Below, in pieces: positions 1 to 10,683 of a stretch of DNA of 64,000 nucleotides; positions within the stretch are counted from its first letter, which is position 1, and each line of letters begins with the position of its first letter. Where the stretch lies: the NCBI GenBank assembly GCA_021397845.1, contig CM038052.1, positions 147,368,854 to 147,432,853 on the forward strand, given 5' to 3'. The notes under the pieces were generated by a model, which did not search any database, had not been told where the DNA came from, and was given only the letters and a program-made list of their open reading frames with translations. Both the position numbers and the translations under genes were made by a program. This stretch comes from Areca catechu. Taxonomy: Eukaryota; Streptophyta; Magnoliopsida; Arecales; Arecaceae.

Positions 1-1
1 C

Positions 2-313
2 CCTCTCCTCGCCCCGAGGACAACAATCCTTATGGAGATCGAGGGCGAGGACTACTTGAGGCGCCCGCCTCCATTGAAGCCTTTCGCTGGCTGTGACAAG
101 ACGAAGTACTGCTGCTTCGACCGCGACCACGGCCACGACACTGAGGAACGCCGCAACCTCAAGTGGGAGATTGAAGAACTCATCAAGAGAGGCTACCTCA
201 AGAGATTCGTGGGGGGCAGACCTCAAGCGGAGTCCCAGGCGCTCGTTGCTCTCCCGCCAGCTCCAGCCATCGACAACCACCCCATCGAGAAACCGGTGGG
301 CATGATCTCCTAG
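2..313 (+). pseudogene. gag: gag C-terminal fragment, element A
   Basis: Frame +2 runs open from the window edge to a TAG at 311-313. It encodes the C-terminal part of a Tat Gag, the structural protein of the virus-like particle. The zinc-finger-like stretch reads YCCFDRDHGHDTEERRNL, followed by EIEELIKRGYL, a family signature. Element B has a Cys at the position where A has the first Arg of ERR (EECRYL), so A has lost one metal ligand. Gag is in frame +2 and the following protease in frame +1, so a frameshift lies between them. The N-terminal capsid region is outside the window. Confidence 0.8.
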
Positions 314-363
314 GGAGCGACGCGCGCATCCAAGAAGGCCTGGGTGGCGGGGACTCTGAAAAT

Positions 364-798
364 GTACTCTCCTTTATGAGGGAGGGGGGAGACAGGGAGA
401 AAAATATAAATAATGATGCCATGATCGTCATAATGATGATCGCGAAGCACCATGTAAAGCGCATCATGGTTGATAGTGGAAGCTCCACAGACGTGCTTTT
501 TTATGATGCCTTCTCCAGAATGAATCTCTCCACCGATCAGCTTAGGCCCGTGCACACACCCCTTGTCAGTTTCACGGGCGACTCTGTGAGAGTAGAAGGA
601 GAAATCACTCTCTTGGTCACTACCGGAACCCCACCTCGGTAGAGCACCGTCATGGTGATTTTCACGGTTGTAAGGCTCCCTTCCATCTACAACGTGATAT
701 TAGGACGACCTGGGCTCAACTTGCTTGACGCCATTATCTCCACCAAGAGGCTACTTGTACAATTCCCAGCTCCCTACGGTGTCGAGGAGATGAGAGGA
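364..798 (+). pseudogene. pol: aspartic protease (PR), element A
   Basis: Frame +1. The catalytic motif VDSGSSTDVLFYDAF lies near residues 33-47 of the run starting at 376, and the downstream RLPSIYNVILGRPGLN strand is the usual C-terminal flap/ILG motif. This retropepsin would cleave the Gag-Pol polyprotein in the particle. A TAG at 640-642 interrupts the frame where element B has a Gln (PQQSTV), so CAG to TAG is the likely change. The frame continues unshifted after the stop into RT. Context and motif make the call firm; the protein cannot be made whole. Confidence 0.85.
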
Positions 799-1074
799 GC
801 GCCCCAGCTAGTGCAGCATTGCTTCCAAACTCTCCATGGGGCCAAGGTCCCCCAGGACAACCCCAGCACGGATGACCTCGACCAAAGGACCATAGACCCC
901 AGGGGAGGCCCTGTCGAGCACCTGCTTTCCTATCCGCTTGGAGACGACCCAGCAAAGATGGTGCAGATCGGAGCCCAGCTACCCGAGGGGGAGAGGGTCC
1001 AACTGCTGGGATTCTTGTGGGCGAACGCGGATGTGTTCGCTTGGATGGCGGTGGACATGCCAAGTATTCTCCCT

Positions 1075-2253
1075 GACATCATTACTCATAAATTGAGTAT
1101 CGATCCAAAGCACAAGCCAGTTCGGCAGAAAAAAAGAAGTTTTGCCCCGGAGAGACAGGCGGCTATCAAAGAAGAGGTAGATAAACTCCTGGCTGCCAAC
1201 TTCATTCGAGAGGTCCAGTATCCAAGCTGGCTGGTGAATGTGGTGATGGTCAAGAAGAATAATGGCAAATGAAGGATCTATGTAGACTACACCAACCTCA
1301 ATAATGCTTGTCCAAAGGATAGCTTTCCTCTCTTGAAGATCGACCAGCTGGTGGATGCCACCTCGGGCCACCGGCTACTCTCCTTCATGGATGCGTTCTC
1401 AGGATACAATCAAATCTGCATGCATCCGGAGGATGAGGAGAACACTGCCTTCGTCATCGATCAAGGGACATACTGCTACAGGATGATGCCCTTTGGTCTG
1501 AAGAATGCGGGGGCCGCCTATCAACACCTGGTCAGTAAGGTCTTCGACCACCAAATTGGCCACAATATGCAGGTGTATGTGGATGACATGCTCATCATAA
1601 GCAAGCTGGACTCGAGCCATGTAGCCGACCTCGCCGAGTCCTTCCATAACTTGCAGCAGCATCAGATGAAGCTGAACCCAGCGAAGTGCACCTTCGGGGT
1701 GGCTGTAGGAAAATTCCTCGGCTTCATGGTCACCCAGAGGGGCATTGAAGCGAACCCGGAGAAGGTGCAGGCCATCATCGATATGGAACACCTGACCTCC
1801 AAGAAGCAGGTCCAGTGCTTGATGGGACGCGTCGCTGCCCTCAGTAGATTTATCTCGAGGTCGGTCGACCATTGCCAGCCATTCTTCAAGGCGCTGCGCA
1901 AGATGCACGACTTCACCTGGACTGAGGAGTGCAGGACAGCCTTCAAGGAGCTGAAGAACTTCCTCGCCTCCCCTCCGCTGCTCTCCAGGCTGGAAGAAAG
2001 AGAGGAACTCTTACTGTACCTGGCGGTGACACCGAGAGCTGTCAGCTCAGTTCTCATCCGCATAGACGAGGATAAATCTTTGAAGCCGGTGTACTACACC
2101 AACAAGATTCTCCGCGACACGGAGATCAGGTATACTCGCTTCGAAAAACTCATTTTTGCACTAATAATATATGCTAAGCACCTCAGGCCCTATTTCCAAG
2201 CACACCTAATAGTGGTGGTGACGGACCAGCCGCTGAGGACCATCCTCACCTGA
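1075..2253 (+). pseudogene. pol: reverse transcriptase and gypsy RNase H, element A
   Basis: Frame +1. RT would copy the element RNA into cDNA in the particle. It starts near DIITHKLSIDP and shows VDYTNLNNACPKDSFPL, DAFSGYNQI, MPFGLKNAGAAYQ and an intact YVDDM catalytic box at 1576-1590, then FLGFMV. A TGA at 1270-1272 replaces the Trp expected between NGK and RIYVDY. The following connection/RNase H part (LLLYLAVTPRAVSSVLIR, then YFQAHLIVVVTDQPLR) is the degenerate native gypsy RNase H and stops with TGA at 2251-2253. Further stops follow before the archaeal RNase H. Confidence 0.9.
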
Positions 2254-2358
2254 CCCGAGACATCCGAGAGGTTGGCTAAGTGGTCCCTGCAGCTCAGCGA
2301 ATTCAACATAGTGTACTGACCGAGGTCGTCATAAAAGGTCCAGGCCCTGGCCGACTTC

Positions 2359-2766
2359 ATGGTCAAGTGCACCGGGTTCACCGAGGAGCCAGAGAAGACA
2401 GCAACGGAGCCCAGGCTAGGAGAAGAGCCCTGGATTCTTCATGTAGATGGAGCATCCAATTCCGGCAGGAGTGGAGCGGGCCTCATCCTGACTAATCGAG
2501 ATGGGGTTGTGGCGGAATGCGCCCTCCGCTTCAAGTTTGCCGCAACCAATAACCAGGCAGAATACGAGGCACTCCTCACAGGCCTAAGAGTCTCCAGTGA
2601 TCTGGTTGTGCAGGACTTGAAAGTCTTCACCGACTCCCAACTGGTCGCCAGACAAGTATCCAAGGAATATGAAGCAAGGGACGCCCAGATGATGAAGTAT
2701 CTGGAGCAAGTCCGTGCGAGCACGGCAGGCCTCCGGCGCTTCAGCATTTTCCACATCCCTCGATGA
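2359..2766 (+). pseudogene. pol: archaeal-type RNase H (second RNase H), element A
   Basis: Frame +1. WILHVDGASNSGRSGAGL, then NNQAEYEALL, then VFTDSQLVARQV give the first three acidic positions (D, E, D); the fourth lies in AADALSRLA just past the break. An archaeal-type RNase H next to the native one is characteristic of Tat gypsy elements and would degrade the RNA strand of RNA/DNA hybrids. A TGA at 2764-2766 follows HIPR, and one base appears to be missing near 2776 (ACGCCGCG where ACGGCCGCG is expected), which moves the integrase into frame +3. Confidence 0.88.
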
Positions 2767-4136
2767 GAGAATACGCCGCGGATGCACTGTCCAGACTCGC
2801 TACCCTACCGGACTCGTCACTGGGACGTGCATACATTGAGCACCTCGAAGCTCCCAGTTACGAGAACCCGACGGAGGTGCATCAAGTCGCCCCCGAGCCG
2901 AGCTGGATGGACAAGTACATCCGATACATCACCGACGGCACCCTGCCAGAAGACCACACAGAAGCCGCCCTTGTCAAGAAGAAGGCCTCTCAGTTCATCC
3001 TGATGGGGGGCCAACTCTACCGCCGGTCTTACTCCTACCCACTCTTGAGATGCCTCAGGCCCGCTGAGGCAACCTTTGTGCTCCAAGAGATACACGAAGG
3101 CCTCTACGAGAATCATGTGGGAGGGAGGACACTGGCTTACAAAGCTCTCCGCCAGGGGTACTTTTGGGAGACCATGAGGGAGGACGCGGCCGACTTCGTC
3201 AAAAGGTGCGACAAATGCCAGCGCCACGCCAACATCCAGCGTCAGCCGGCGGTGTCGATTTCCCAGTTCTCAGCCCCTTGGCCCTTTGTCTAGTGGGGGA
3301 TGGACATTTGGGGACCGTTCCCCCTAGCATTAGGACAGTGAAAGTTCCTGCTAGTGGTGATCGACTACTTCACCAAGTGGGTCGAGGAAGAGCCGCTAGC
3401 TCAGATCGCGGAAGCCAATGTCTGCCAGTTCTTTTGGAAGTCAATCATCTGTCACTTCGGGCTCCCCCATTGCATCATCACCGACAACAGGCGACAGTTT
3501 GACAATCGCGAGTTCGAAGGGTTCTGCGCAGCCCACGGCATCCAACACCGATTCACCTCGGTAGCTCACCCCCAAACAAACGGGGATGCCGAGGTGACCA
3601 ACCAGACCATCCTACAAGGGCTCCGAACTAGGCTAGATCAAGCAAAGGGCCTGTGGGCAAAAGAGCTCCTGAGCGTCTTGTGGGCCTACCACACAACGCC
3701 CACGACGGTGACCAATGAAACGCCCTTCAATCTTATCTTCGGTGCCGAAGCAGTCGCCCCCGTCAAGCTTGGCGTGCCCACATTGCGGGTGTAGCAGTAT
3801 GATGAAGCACGAAACTCGGTGCACCTCCTGCTCAACCTGGACCTTCTTGAAGAAGCGAGGGACAACTCCCGCCTACGGATGGCAGCCCATCGACAAAGAG
3901 TGGCCCGGTACTACAATGCCCACGTCTGGACAAAAGCTTTCAAGCCCGGAGACCTGGTGCTGCGGCGGGCGGAGGCGTCCCAGCCTAGGGAGTGCGGCAA
4001 GCTCTCCCTGAACTGGGAGGGCCCCTATAAAGTAGCTGAAGCCCTCTCGCAAGGGGCTTACTTCCTTGAAGATCTCGACGGCGTCAGGTTCCCCAGGACA
4101 TGGAATGCCTGTAACTTGCGGAAATACAATCAATGA
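2763..4136 (+). pseudogene. pol: integrase (INT), element A
   Basis: Frame +3. The N-terminal HHCC finger spans the NHVGGRTLAYKALRQGYFW and CDKCQ motifs. The DDE core has D at 3303-3305 (GMDIWGP), D at 3483-3485 (ITDN) and E at 3591-3593 (AEVTN). The C-terminal module reads KAFKPGDLVLRRAE, then NWEGPYKV, then WNACNLRKY and ends at TGA 4134-4136. In-frame stops are TAG 3291-3293 (Gln expected), TGA 3339-3341 (Arg in element B) and TAG 3792-3794 (Glu in B). Integrase would join element cDNA to host DNA in the nucleus. The catalytic triad is intact but the frame is not. Confidence 0.9.
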
Positions 4137-4199
4137 TGTAAGGTTTCCCAACAATGAATAACAATGGATTTTTCTCGTGCAAGTGTCTGTCTGTCTTGC

Positions 4200-5045
4200 A
4201 GGAGAATACCAATGGCATCCCCGAGCCCAGCTCTAGGATGCCAAAGGGGCCAAGGAGCCACGCTGCTCCCGATCGATGACGCCCTCGGGCCCAGCTCCAG
4301 GACGTCAAAGAATTATCGAGCCAAGCAGCTCTCCATCTCAAACGTCTTCGAGCCTAGCTCCGGGATGCCAAGAGATCATGGGACCACGTAGCTCCCATCA
4401 ACGCCTCGAGCCTAGCTCCAAGGCACCAAAGACCTGAGCCAAGATCTCAGGCAATCCTTGGGCCCGAGCCTAACTCCACGTCCAGGAAGGCCTCGAGCCT
4501 AGCTCTAAGGCAATCAAGACCGGTAACCCCCCTTCCCTGATCTCCCAACTCGAAAAGAAGACAAGAGGGGAAGGAAAGAAAGAGAACAAAGGGGGGAAGC
4601 CCGACAACCACCTTCTCTGATCTCCCCACTCGAAAAGAAGACGAGAGGGGAAGGAAAGAAAATGAACAAAATGGGGGTCCAGCCAACATCCTCTCCTCTG
4701 ATCTCCCCACTCTAAAAAAAAAAATGAAATGAATGAAATGAAATAAATGAAAGGAAAAATGAAAGATGAATGAAAAATGAATGAGAGAAGAGTGGGGAAG
4801 AAAAGAAAAAGAGAACAAGAAGAAAATACAACATTGTCAAAGCTACTACCTTCAGTAGCTCTCAACCATCCACGTCCCAGAGCCTAGCTCCAAGACACCA
4901 GCTCAAGCCAGGAGGTCAGATCTCCGGCCAAGAGAACTTCGAGCCACGCAGCTCTCAACCATCCACATCCCCGAGCCTAGCTCCAAGATGCCAGCTCAAG
5001 ACCGAAGCTCAAATTTCTGGCCTGGAGACTGCCGAGCTCGGCAGC
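4200..5045 (+). repeat. degenerate 62-bp tandem repeat field, element A
   Basis: Units share the words CGAGCCTAGCTCCA, GGATGCCA and TCGAGCCACGCAGCTC. The same unit is far clearer in element C (35045-36070), where its starts recur every 62 bp. The field lies between the integrase stop and the antisense gene stop, so it would form the 3' UTR of both convergent transcripts. It is broken by a purine-rich block. Confidence 0.8.
4525..4830 (+). repeat. purine-rich block with about 76-bp repeats, element A
   Basis: Two to three units of the form TCTCTGATCTCCC, then ACTCGAAAAGAAGA, then GAGGGGAAGGAAAGAAA are followed by a (GAAAT/GAATG)-rich run at 4710-4780. Element C has the equivalent block at 36150-36410. 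Confidence 0.7.
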
Positions 5046-5952
5046 TCTTAGGTACCCTCTCTGATCTCCCTATGCATTGAAAAGAAAGACAAAAGAGGAA
5101 AGGGAGTGAAGGAGAGGAGGAGCCAAACAATAAAAACAGTTGCAAGAATATTCGCATTTTATTGATTGAGTGTCAGTTACAAGCATCTTATGGGCCCCCG
5201 ACATGCCGAGTGGCCCTGCTAAATACAGAAAAAGAAATATAAAATGACTATCTACTCGCCGGGTCGCTGGGCCGGGAGTCTCCATTAGCAGGGGCTTCTG
5301 ACCGAACGGCCTCAGACTCAGCTGGCGTGGCCTCCTCAACGCCCGCCTCCTGGTCTGAAGTACCGGGGTAGTCAAGGTAGTCGCGGCCTTCGACCGAGAT
5401 GAACTCCTCGACCAGGCGGTGCAGGTACATGAAGCCTTTGAAGAAAGAGTCCGACGTCGTTTGCTGGATCTCGGCGAGGAACTCCTCCGAGGCCCTGTAC
5501 CTCTCCACCGTCTCCCCGGCTTCCTTCTTTACTGCGGCCACCTCATGCCTGGTGTCCGCGACCGACTTGGCCGCTTCATCCGCTGCCCTCTGAACCACGA
5601 CTGACTTCTCCTCATCTATCGTCAGTCGAGCTTTGATAGACTGGGCAGTCCTTTTCTGCCTGGCCACCTCGACGATGACCACGTCCAATCTCTGCTCGGA
5701 GTTGACAAGCTCCTTAGTCTTCTTCCTCGATTCTCCCTGCTCGTGGTCGAGTTTCTCCTGGAGCTATTTTACTCGCCCCTCAGAATCAACGAGCTGCTTC
5801 TCGAGGTCCTTGACCCGTCGGCCAAGCACCCCTTCGGAGTTAGCCTTCCTCTCCAGATCGACCTTCAACGATGCGATCTCGACCACCTGCTACTGCATAG
5901 ACTGCTCCCAGTTTCGGTAGCAGCTCCTGATGAAGAGGGCCTTGACACCCAT

Positions 5953-6037
5953 CTGCATTACATGGGAGGTCAAAAAAAAAAAGGGAGAAGAAAAAAAAAA
6001 AGAGAAAAGAAGAGAGAGAGGGGATAAAGTTGCTTAC
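5953..6037 (-). other. intron 2 of the antisense gene, element A
   Basis: 85 nt, donor ACG|GTAAGC and acceptor AATGCAG on the - strand. A very long polypyrimidine tract (seen as A/G runs at 5972-6021 on the + strand) precedes the acceptor. The intron is in phase 0. Element C has the same intron at 37875-37943. Confidence 0.82.
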
Positions 6038-6630
6038 CGTGTAGAGATGGGAAAAAATGCTGTCGATCAAGGCTCCAACCGGCAACCCATCCATTTCCTC
6101 CCGGTCGCATTGCTGGATGGAGAAGTCCGTCATGCGGTAGGCCAAGGCGCGGTTGTCGGCCAAGGAGCTCTCTAGCCCCAGCTTGAACGGGAGGCGGCGC
6201 CTTGCCTCGTCCCTCCTGCTTTCCCGAGGGGCAGGTGCGCCCGCCACTCCGACGACGGGACCCTCGAGGACCAGCCGAGGACCCGGCACCGTCGTGATCG
6301 GAATCCCCATCGCCAGAGGATCTCTGGGGCGAAACTCTCCTCCCTCAACTTCGACCTTCACCAAACCCGGGGGACAGGGCGGAGCAACGGCAGCAACAGC
6401 ATCAGCCCGGATGACCACTGCAGGCTCCAAGGTAGGGGGTTCTGCCTGTGGCTCTGCCCATTGCACAGGGGCTCCCATAACCTCCTTCCCTTTCGAGGTG
6501 GTCGGCACGGCAGGAGCAAACATCGACACTCCCTCAACCTGGAACCGCCTCGAAGGGGGCTCGGTGACCACCCCAGTGGGTGGCCTCTTCTTAGAGACTG
6601 GCGATGGCTCACCCTCCGGAAGGATCAACC

Positions 6631-6707
6631 CTGCACATAGGAACTTGGAAAGTCAGCCCCAAGTGGAGAAAAAGGAAGATGCATATGAATGAAGAAGCTG
6701 AACCTAC
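6631..6707 (-). other. intron 1 of the antisense gene, element A
   Basis: 77 nt, GTAGGT donor and TGTGCAG acceptor on the - strand, with a T/C-rich stretch before the acceptor. It splits a Gly codon (phase 1). Element C has an intron at the same codon and phase (38583-38671). Confidence 0.8.
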
Positions 6708-7539
6708 CCGGCCCCGCCGACGAGTCGACCCTGGCAACGAGAAGGTTCTGCTCTGATGGAAGAACCTCCAGAGAGGGGATCTGGGCGGTGCAAAGCTGGT
6801 TGTAGTCATCCTGATCGGCTACTTCGATCGCGGAGATCCAGTTTGGGGAACGGTCAGGCTCGCTCCATGCCCAGTCGACCCTCTTGACGTCCGCAAAGAA
6901 GAACTTGCTCTTCCATCCCTTGATGGAAGAGGGAAGCTCGAACTTGATGCCCTTCGGGCGAGAAGACAAAGACCACCACCCGTCCTCGATCGGGTGGCAT
7001 TTCAGGGTGAAGAATGCCCTGAACAAGGAGAACCAGGCAACGAACCCGTGGACGTGGCAGAGCACAACGAAGGAGAAGATCACCCTGATGGTGTTCGGCA
7101 CCAACTGGGCGGGGGCCAGACAATAATTATTCATAACAGACAAGAAGAAAGGGTGGAAAGGGAATTGGAGACCCCCGGAGAAGGTCCCCTCATAGAAGGC
7201 GAGATGCCCCGGGCCACTGGAAGTGACCCGCTCCCCGGGGCGGGGAACCATGAGCTGAATAGAAGACGGGATCCCATAGGCATCCCGGATGGTCTCCAGC
7301 TCCGCGACGAAAATCGTCGAAGCGATCCCACCTGGACCTGTTGACCAGATCAACTCAAGGGCTAGTTCAAGCATAAGAGGAGGATAGATAGGAAGGGAAG
7401 GAATGACCTTTAGCTCCCCAATGAACACTTGGGGGGCAGGAAGGGCTAGTCTCATGCTAATCCTAAACTGCTCCCCCTCTGACTCCTCGTTAGAGGAGGA
7501 GATCACTAACCTTCAGGCAAAAGACTCAGGACGAGACAT

Positions 7540-7999
7540 ACTGGACTGAGGAGGAAGGAGCCTACCCCGGAAGGAGAGAAAGAAGAAAGGCGAAGCCAGC
7601 CTAGACCCCTAGAGAGGAGAAGAATGGATGCAGATCTCGGGGGAAGAAAGGTCTGGACACTGCAATGAGCATAAAGGATTTGAAATAAAGGGGATTTTGA
7701 GTGAGAAATTTTTCTTTTCACATCGAAAATGCCCATCAAATCCGCACTGTTGTGACCCCCTCGCCAACGGATCTGCGCCATGTGCTGCTCATCGACGAAA
7801 AAGGAGTCCTTGCCGCTCAGAATTCTGCGCTAGTATTAACTGCTCCTCGGACATGGCCACGTGGTACCCCCACACGGCCTGCGGGGCTGTCCCTCGAAGC
7901 GCCAGCAACCACGGCCATCATTGTGCCAGACTTTCGCCTCTCCACGTCAGCATTGCAATTACTCCCTTCACCCCGAGCGCCGCGCACTAACGAGTCTCG
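7540..7999 (-). other. spacer upstream of the antisense gene, element A
   Basis: No coding signal. It lies between the antisense start and the LTR and must hold that gene's promoter if it has its own. I see no clear TATA box here. The stretch around 7740-7800 is conserved in element C (39800-39850). Confidence 0.45.
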
Positions 8000-8014
8000 G
8001 GAGTGGGGGGCAAA
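8000..8014 (+). promoter_or_regulatory. polypurine tract, element A
   Basis: GGAGTGGGGGGCAAA directly before the LTR start TGATGTGG. It primes plus-strand DNA synthesis. Element B has the matching tract on the - strand at 10220-10236. Confidence 0.8.
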
Positions 8015-9501
8015 TGATGTGGCGAGACCGCTGATGTGGGTAGCTGACAGGTGCCATATTAAGGGAGACCGCCATGGTGGATGCCAAGGCGACACCTCAA
8101 TTCGGAGCACTTTGCCGAGCTGAGCTGAGCTCTTCCAGGATAGCAAGTCGAGCTCAGTCCTCCGCCAGGTCGAGCTCGTGAGCTCGATGCCTAGGCCGGA
8201 GCTGCTTTTCGCCCTCTAGAGTGAGATCGTCGGAGGTTAGTGCCCTGCGGTCGGGGTCGAGCCAAGAGCTCACCCGTCAATGTGGAGCTTCTCTGAGCAT
8301 GCACCCTCTGGACCGGGTCCATCTTCCGCCCTCCAAAATCAGACCCTCGGAGGTTAGTGCCCTGCAGTCGAGGTCGAGCCAAGAGCTCACCCGTCGATGT
8401 GGAGCCTCTCCGAGCGCGCACCCTCTGGACTGGGTCCGCCCTCCAGAGTGAGACCCTCGGAGGTTAGTGCCCTGCAGTCGAGGTCGAGCCAAGAGCTCGC
8501 CCGTCGATGTGGAGCCTCTCCGAGTGCGCGCCCTCTGGACCGGGTCCATCTTCTGCCCTCCAGAGTGAGACCCTCGGAGGTCAGTGCCCTGCAGTCTTGG
8601 TCGAGCCAAGAGCTCGCCCGCCGATGTGGAGCCTCTCCGAGCGCGTGCCCTCTAGGCCGAGCTCGCACTCTTCCCTTCTCAAAGGTGACCGCACGAGCTC
8701 GGAGCACCCAGATCGGAGCAGACCCCGCCATCCCAGGACATCGATGAGCCACCCGAGGGCCACGGAACTGCGCCCCCCATGTCGCCATAACTGCTTGTCC
8801 AACCGTACTTCCAGGGGATGGGCTAGCCAGAGAGCACGCACCCCTAGGGTGGTAGCACCCGGATCGAGGCTCTGCCAGACTTCCCGAAATAGAGCAACTA
8901 GAGAGGATGTCAAAAGGAATGGAAGCTTTCCCTACCACCTGTCAGGAAAGGCGTCCCATCAACGGCATGGAATCCTGCCCCATGTGCCTGCCAACCCAGC
9001 GAGGATCCCGAGGCAGACTCCCAACGTCCAGTTTTCAACTACAAAAAATGATCGGCACCCCCAGAAGGGGGAGGTAACAACAGAAAAATACACCAGTAGA
9101 AAAGAACTACGGTCCACCACCAACACAAGCACAAGCTCAACTAAGAGAGCAAAGCACCACCACTAACACCACGGTTGAGGGAAAACCATCGAGAAACAAG
9201 GAGAAGCGGAGTGACAGAGAACCCCTCTATCCCCGCTATCACTCTTCCGCTGTTGCAATTTTCTTTCACCGACACATCTCCCACTCCTCCTAGTGTAAAG
9301 TCCATCAAGAGGGGATCGACCAGGAGGATTTGTTTCCCTGGATCGTCACTGACTTGACCGTTGAAGTGCCCCCACCGGAAACCCCAACCTGGGTCACTAA
9401 CCCCTATTTTGTAGGTCCAGGAGTGGAGGACTAGCAGGTAGTGAAAGGAGTGCACTCCGATGTGGCAGCTACGGGCCATGATGGTCTTGGCAGCAACAAC
9501 A
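8015..9501 (+). repeat. 3' LTR of element A (1487 bp)
   Basis: Starts TGATGTGG after the polypurine tract and ends CAACAACA. The 3' half matches the C LTRs (32348-33997 and 39875-41700). The GGGCCATGATGGTCTTGGC region near the end matches both the C and B family LTRs. The 5' LTR is outside the window, so age cannot be measured. Confidence 0.85.
8190..8690 (+). repeat. LTR minisatellite of about 110-117 bp units, element A
   Basis: About four units, each with GGAGCCTCTCCGAGCG, CCTCTGGACCGGGTCC, CCTCGGAGGT and GTCGAGCCAAGAGCTC. Element C carries about seven units in each LTR. Confidence 0.85.
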
Positions 9502-10219
9502 GGATGTTGCCATTTCAAAGGAGATCGCTTGGGTACCGCAGTGCCGTTGGTTTAGGGCATAGGGACTAGGCCCCTGTTATTAAAGTCGCAATTTTCTAGT
9601 CATGCGATCATCGATGTATTGGCATACCGCAAGGCTAGGAGCCTGGTGTCATCCAGATCATATAGATCTTGCGCACGGTGCACCACATGGGGCCTGCACC
9701 CATGGCAAGGCATGTGCCACCTCTCGAAGGCTCTGCATGGTCAGGTACTTCCTTGTCTTCACTTTGAGTTCCGGCCTCTTTACGTCTTCGGCGGGAGTTC
9801 ATGCTCTCGCTGGTAGGAGGGTCCACTTCGGAGGGATAGACTCGATCTCGACCATGAGCTGACCTCGGGCAGGGGGCCCGCCCAATGAGCACTGTCTCGA
9901 TTGGGAGCTGACCTCGGCAGGATGGTCTGTTCTAGAAGCATGAGCTCGACCCTGACCGGGAGTTGTCCTCAGCCGGGGGGCTTGTCTTAGAGGGATGGAC
10001 TCGACCTCGACCGGGAGCTGACATCAAACGAGGGGCTCGCCCAATGAGCCCTACCTCGGTTGGGAGCTAACCTCGACCGGGCGGACTGCCTCAGTTCGTC
10101 ATCAGCTGACCTTGCCCAGGTGGTAGGTCTCTTGCTGTCGTGGCTGTCCACAGGCTCCATGTCAACGGATGTCGCCACATCCGCCCGCAGACTCCATGTC
10201 AGTGGATGTCGCCATATTA
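9502..10219 (-). repeat. 3' LTR of element B, partial
   Basis: CATTTCAAAGGAG onward matches 20345 onward in the other LTR of B, and GTCAGTGGATGTCGCC at the right end matches the solo LTR end at 53191-53206. The inner end reads CCATATTA where the solo LTR has CCACATCA. The outer part is missing, interrupted by element A. Confidence 0.8.
9840..10110 (-). repeat. about 49-bp tandem repeats inside the B LTR
   Basis: Units with GGGAGCTGACCTCGG and GGGGCTCGCCCAATGAGC recur. The solo LTR has the same block at 52885-53115. Confidence 0.7.
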
Positions 10220-10236
10220 GTTGCCCCCCACACCCA
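10220..10236 (-). promoter_or_regulatory. polypurine tract, element B
   Basis: GTTGCCCCCCACACCC on the + strand, so GGGTGTGGGGGGCAAC on the - strand, abuts the 3' LTR. It matches the tract of element A. Confidence 0.75.
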
Positions 10237-10683
10237 AGCCCGAAGAACGAGGCATCCGCTCAGGGCGAAGGGAGTAATGGTTGCGCTGGAATGGAGGGGG
10301 TGCGCCCCTTCCATTTTCGATGCCGGATGCGTCGGTGTTCAGGCGATCATGCTTTCGTGCCATCCGGGTGTCGCCACGTCTTCTCTCCCTAAAGATGGTT
10401 ATTAATGCCATATCAACTTCAAGGGAACTGCTCCGGGTTCGAAGCGTCGCTTCAATACATGGCATTTCTCGGTTGGCTTGGTGCGAGACATGGCACACGT
10501 CTTCTACGGGCACGAAGCAACAAGGCTTCAAGCCATTAAATAGGATCCATCTTTTTGATCCCCAGAGATTCTTCAGGTGGTGGAAAGATAAGATTTTTGC
10601 TCTAGAGCTACTCTCCCCCTTCCTCTTGGGCAAAGTCCTGAAAAGCTAGGCTCTATTCCTTCTTTCTTGTTCATATTGTAGTG
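10237..10683 (+). other. spacer and possible promoter of the B antisense ORF
   Basis: No coding signal. A TTAAATAG box at 10536-10543 lies about 140 bp before the ATG at 10684 and could be a TATA element for antisense transcription. This is inference from position only. Confidence 0.35.

Larger units (their letters stand above)
5248..7539 (-). pseudogene. three-exon antisense gene with Transposase_28-type domain, element A
   Basis: A gene on the strand opposite to gag-pol. Exon 1 is 7539-6708, exon 2 is 6630-6038, exon 3 is 5952-5248. Joining them keeps one frame of 710 codons including the stop. Exon 1 carries the domain Pfam calls 'putative gypsy type transposon' (Transposase_28): IRDAYGIPSSI, FYEGTFSGGLQFPFHPFF, LAPAQLVPNTIRVIFSF, then DGWWSLSSRPKG. 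Exon 2 is Pro/Val/Ala-rich and looks disordered. Exon 3 is coiled-coil-like (Lys/Glu/Ala-rich) and ends with an acidic tail after FFKGFMYLHRLVEEF. Stops are TGA at codon 9 (7515-7513), TAG at 5892-5890 and TAG at 5766-5764, so this copy is dead. The start at 7539 follows alignment with element C. Antisense ORFs here are known in Tat elements; their function is unknown. Confidence 0.85.
1..9501 (+). mobile_element. Element A: Ty3/gypsy Tat (Retand-like) LTR retrotransposon, 5' part outside window
   Basis: Visible order on the + strand is gag remnant, protease, reverse transcriptase, RNase H, a second archaeal-type RNase H, integrase, a repeat field, an antisense gene on the - strand, a polypurine tract and a 3' LTR ending in CAACA. 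The second RNase H and the antisense gene between pol and the 3' LTR are known hallmarks of the Tat lineage. The 5' LTR and most of gag lie left of the window. The element is dead: all pol domains carry stops or frameshifts. DNA after 9501 matches the interior of element B's LTR, so A probably inserted there. Confidence 0.9.

Noticed and set aside
8221..9166. Long open frames rich in Pro, Ser and Arg (also 32339-33250 and 39886-40941)
   Set aside because: They are translations of the LTR minisatellite in several frames on both strands, not genes.
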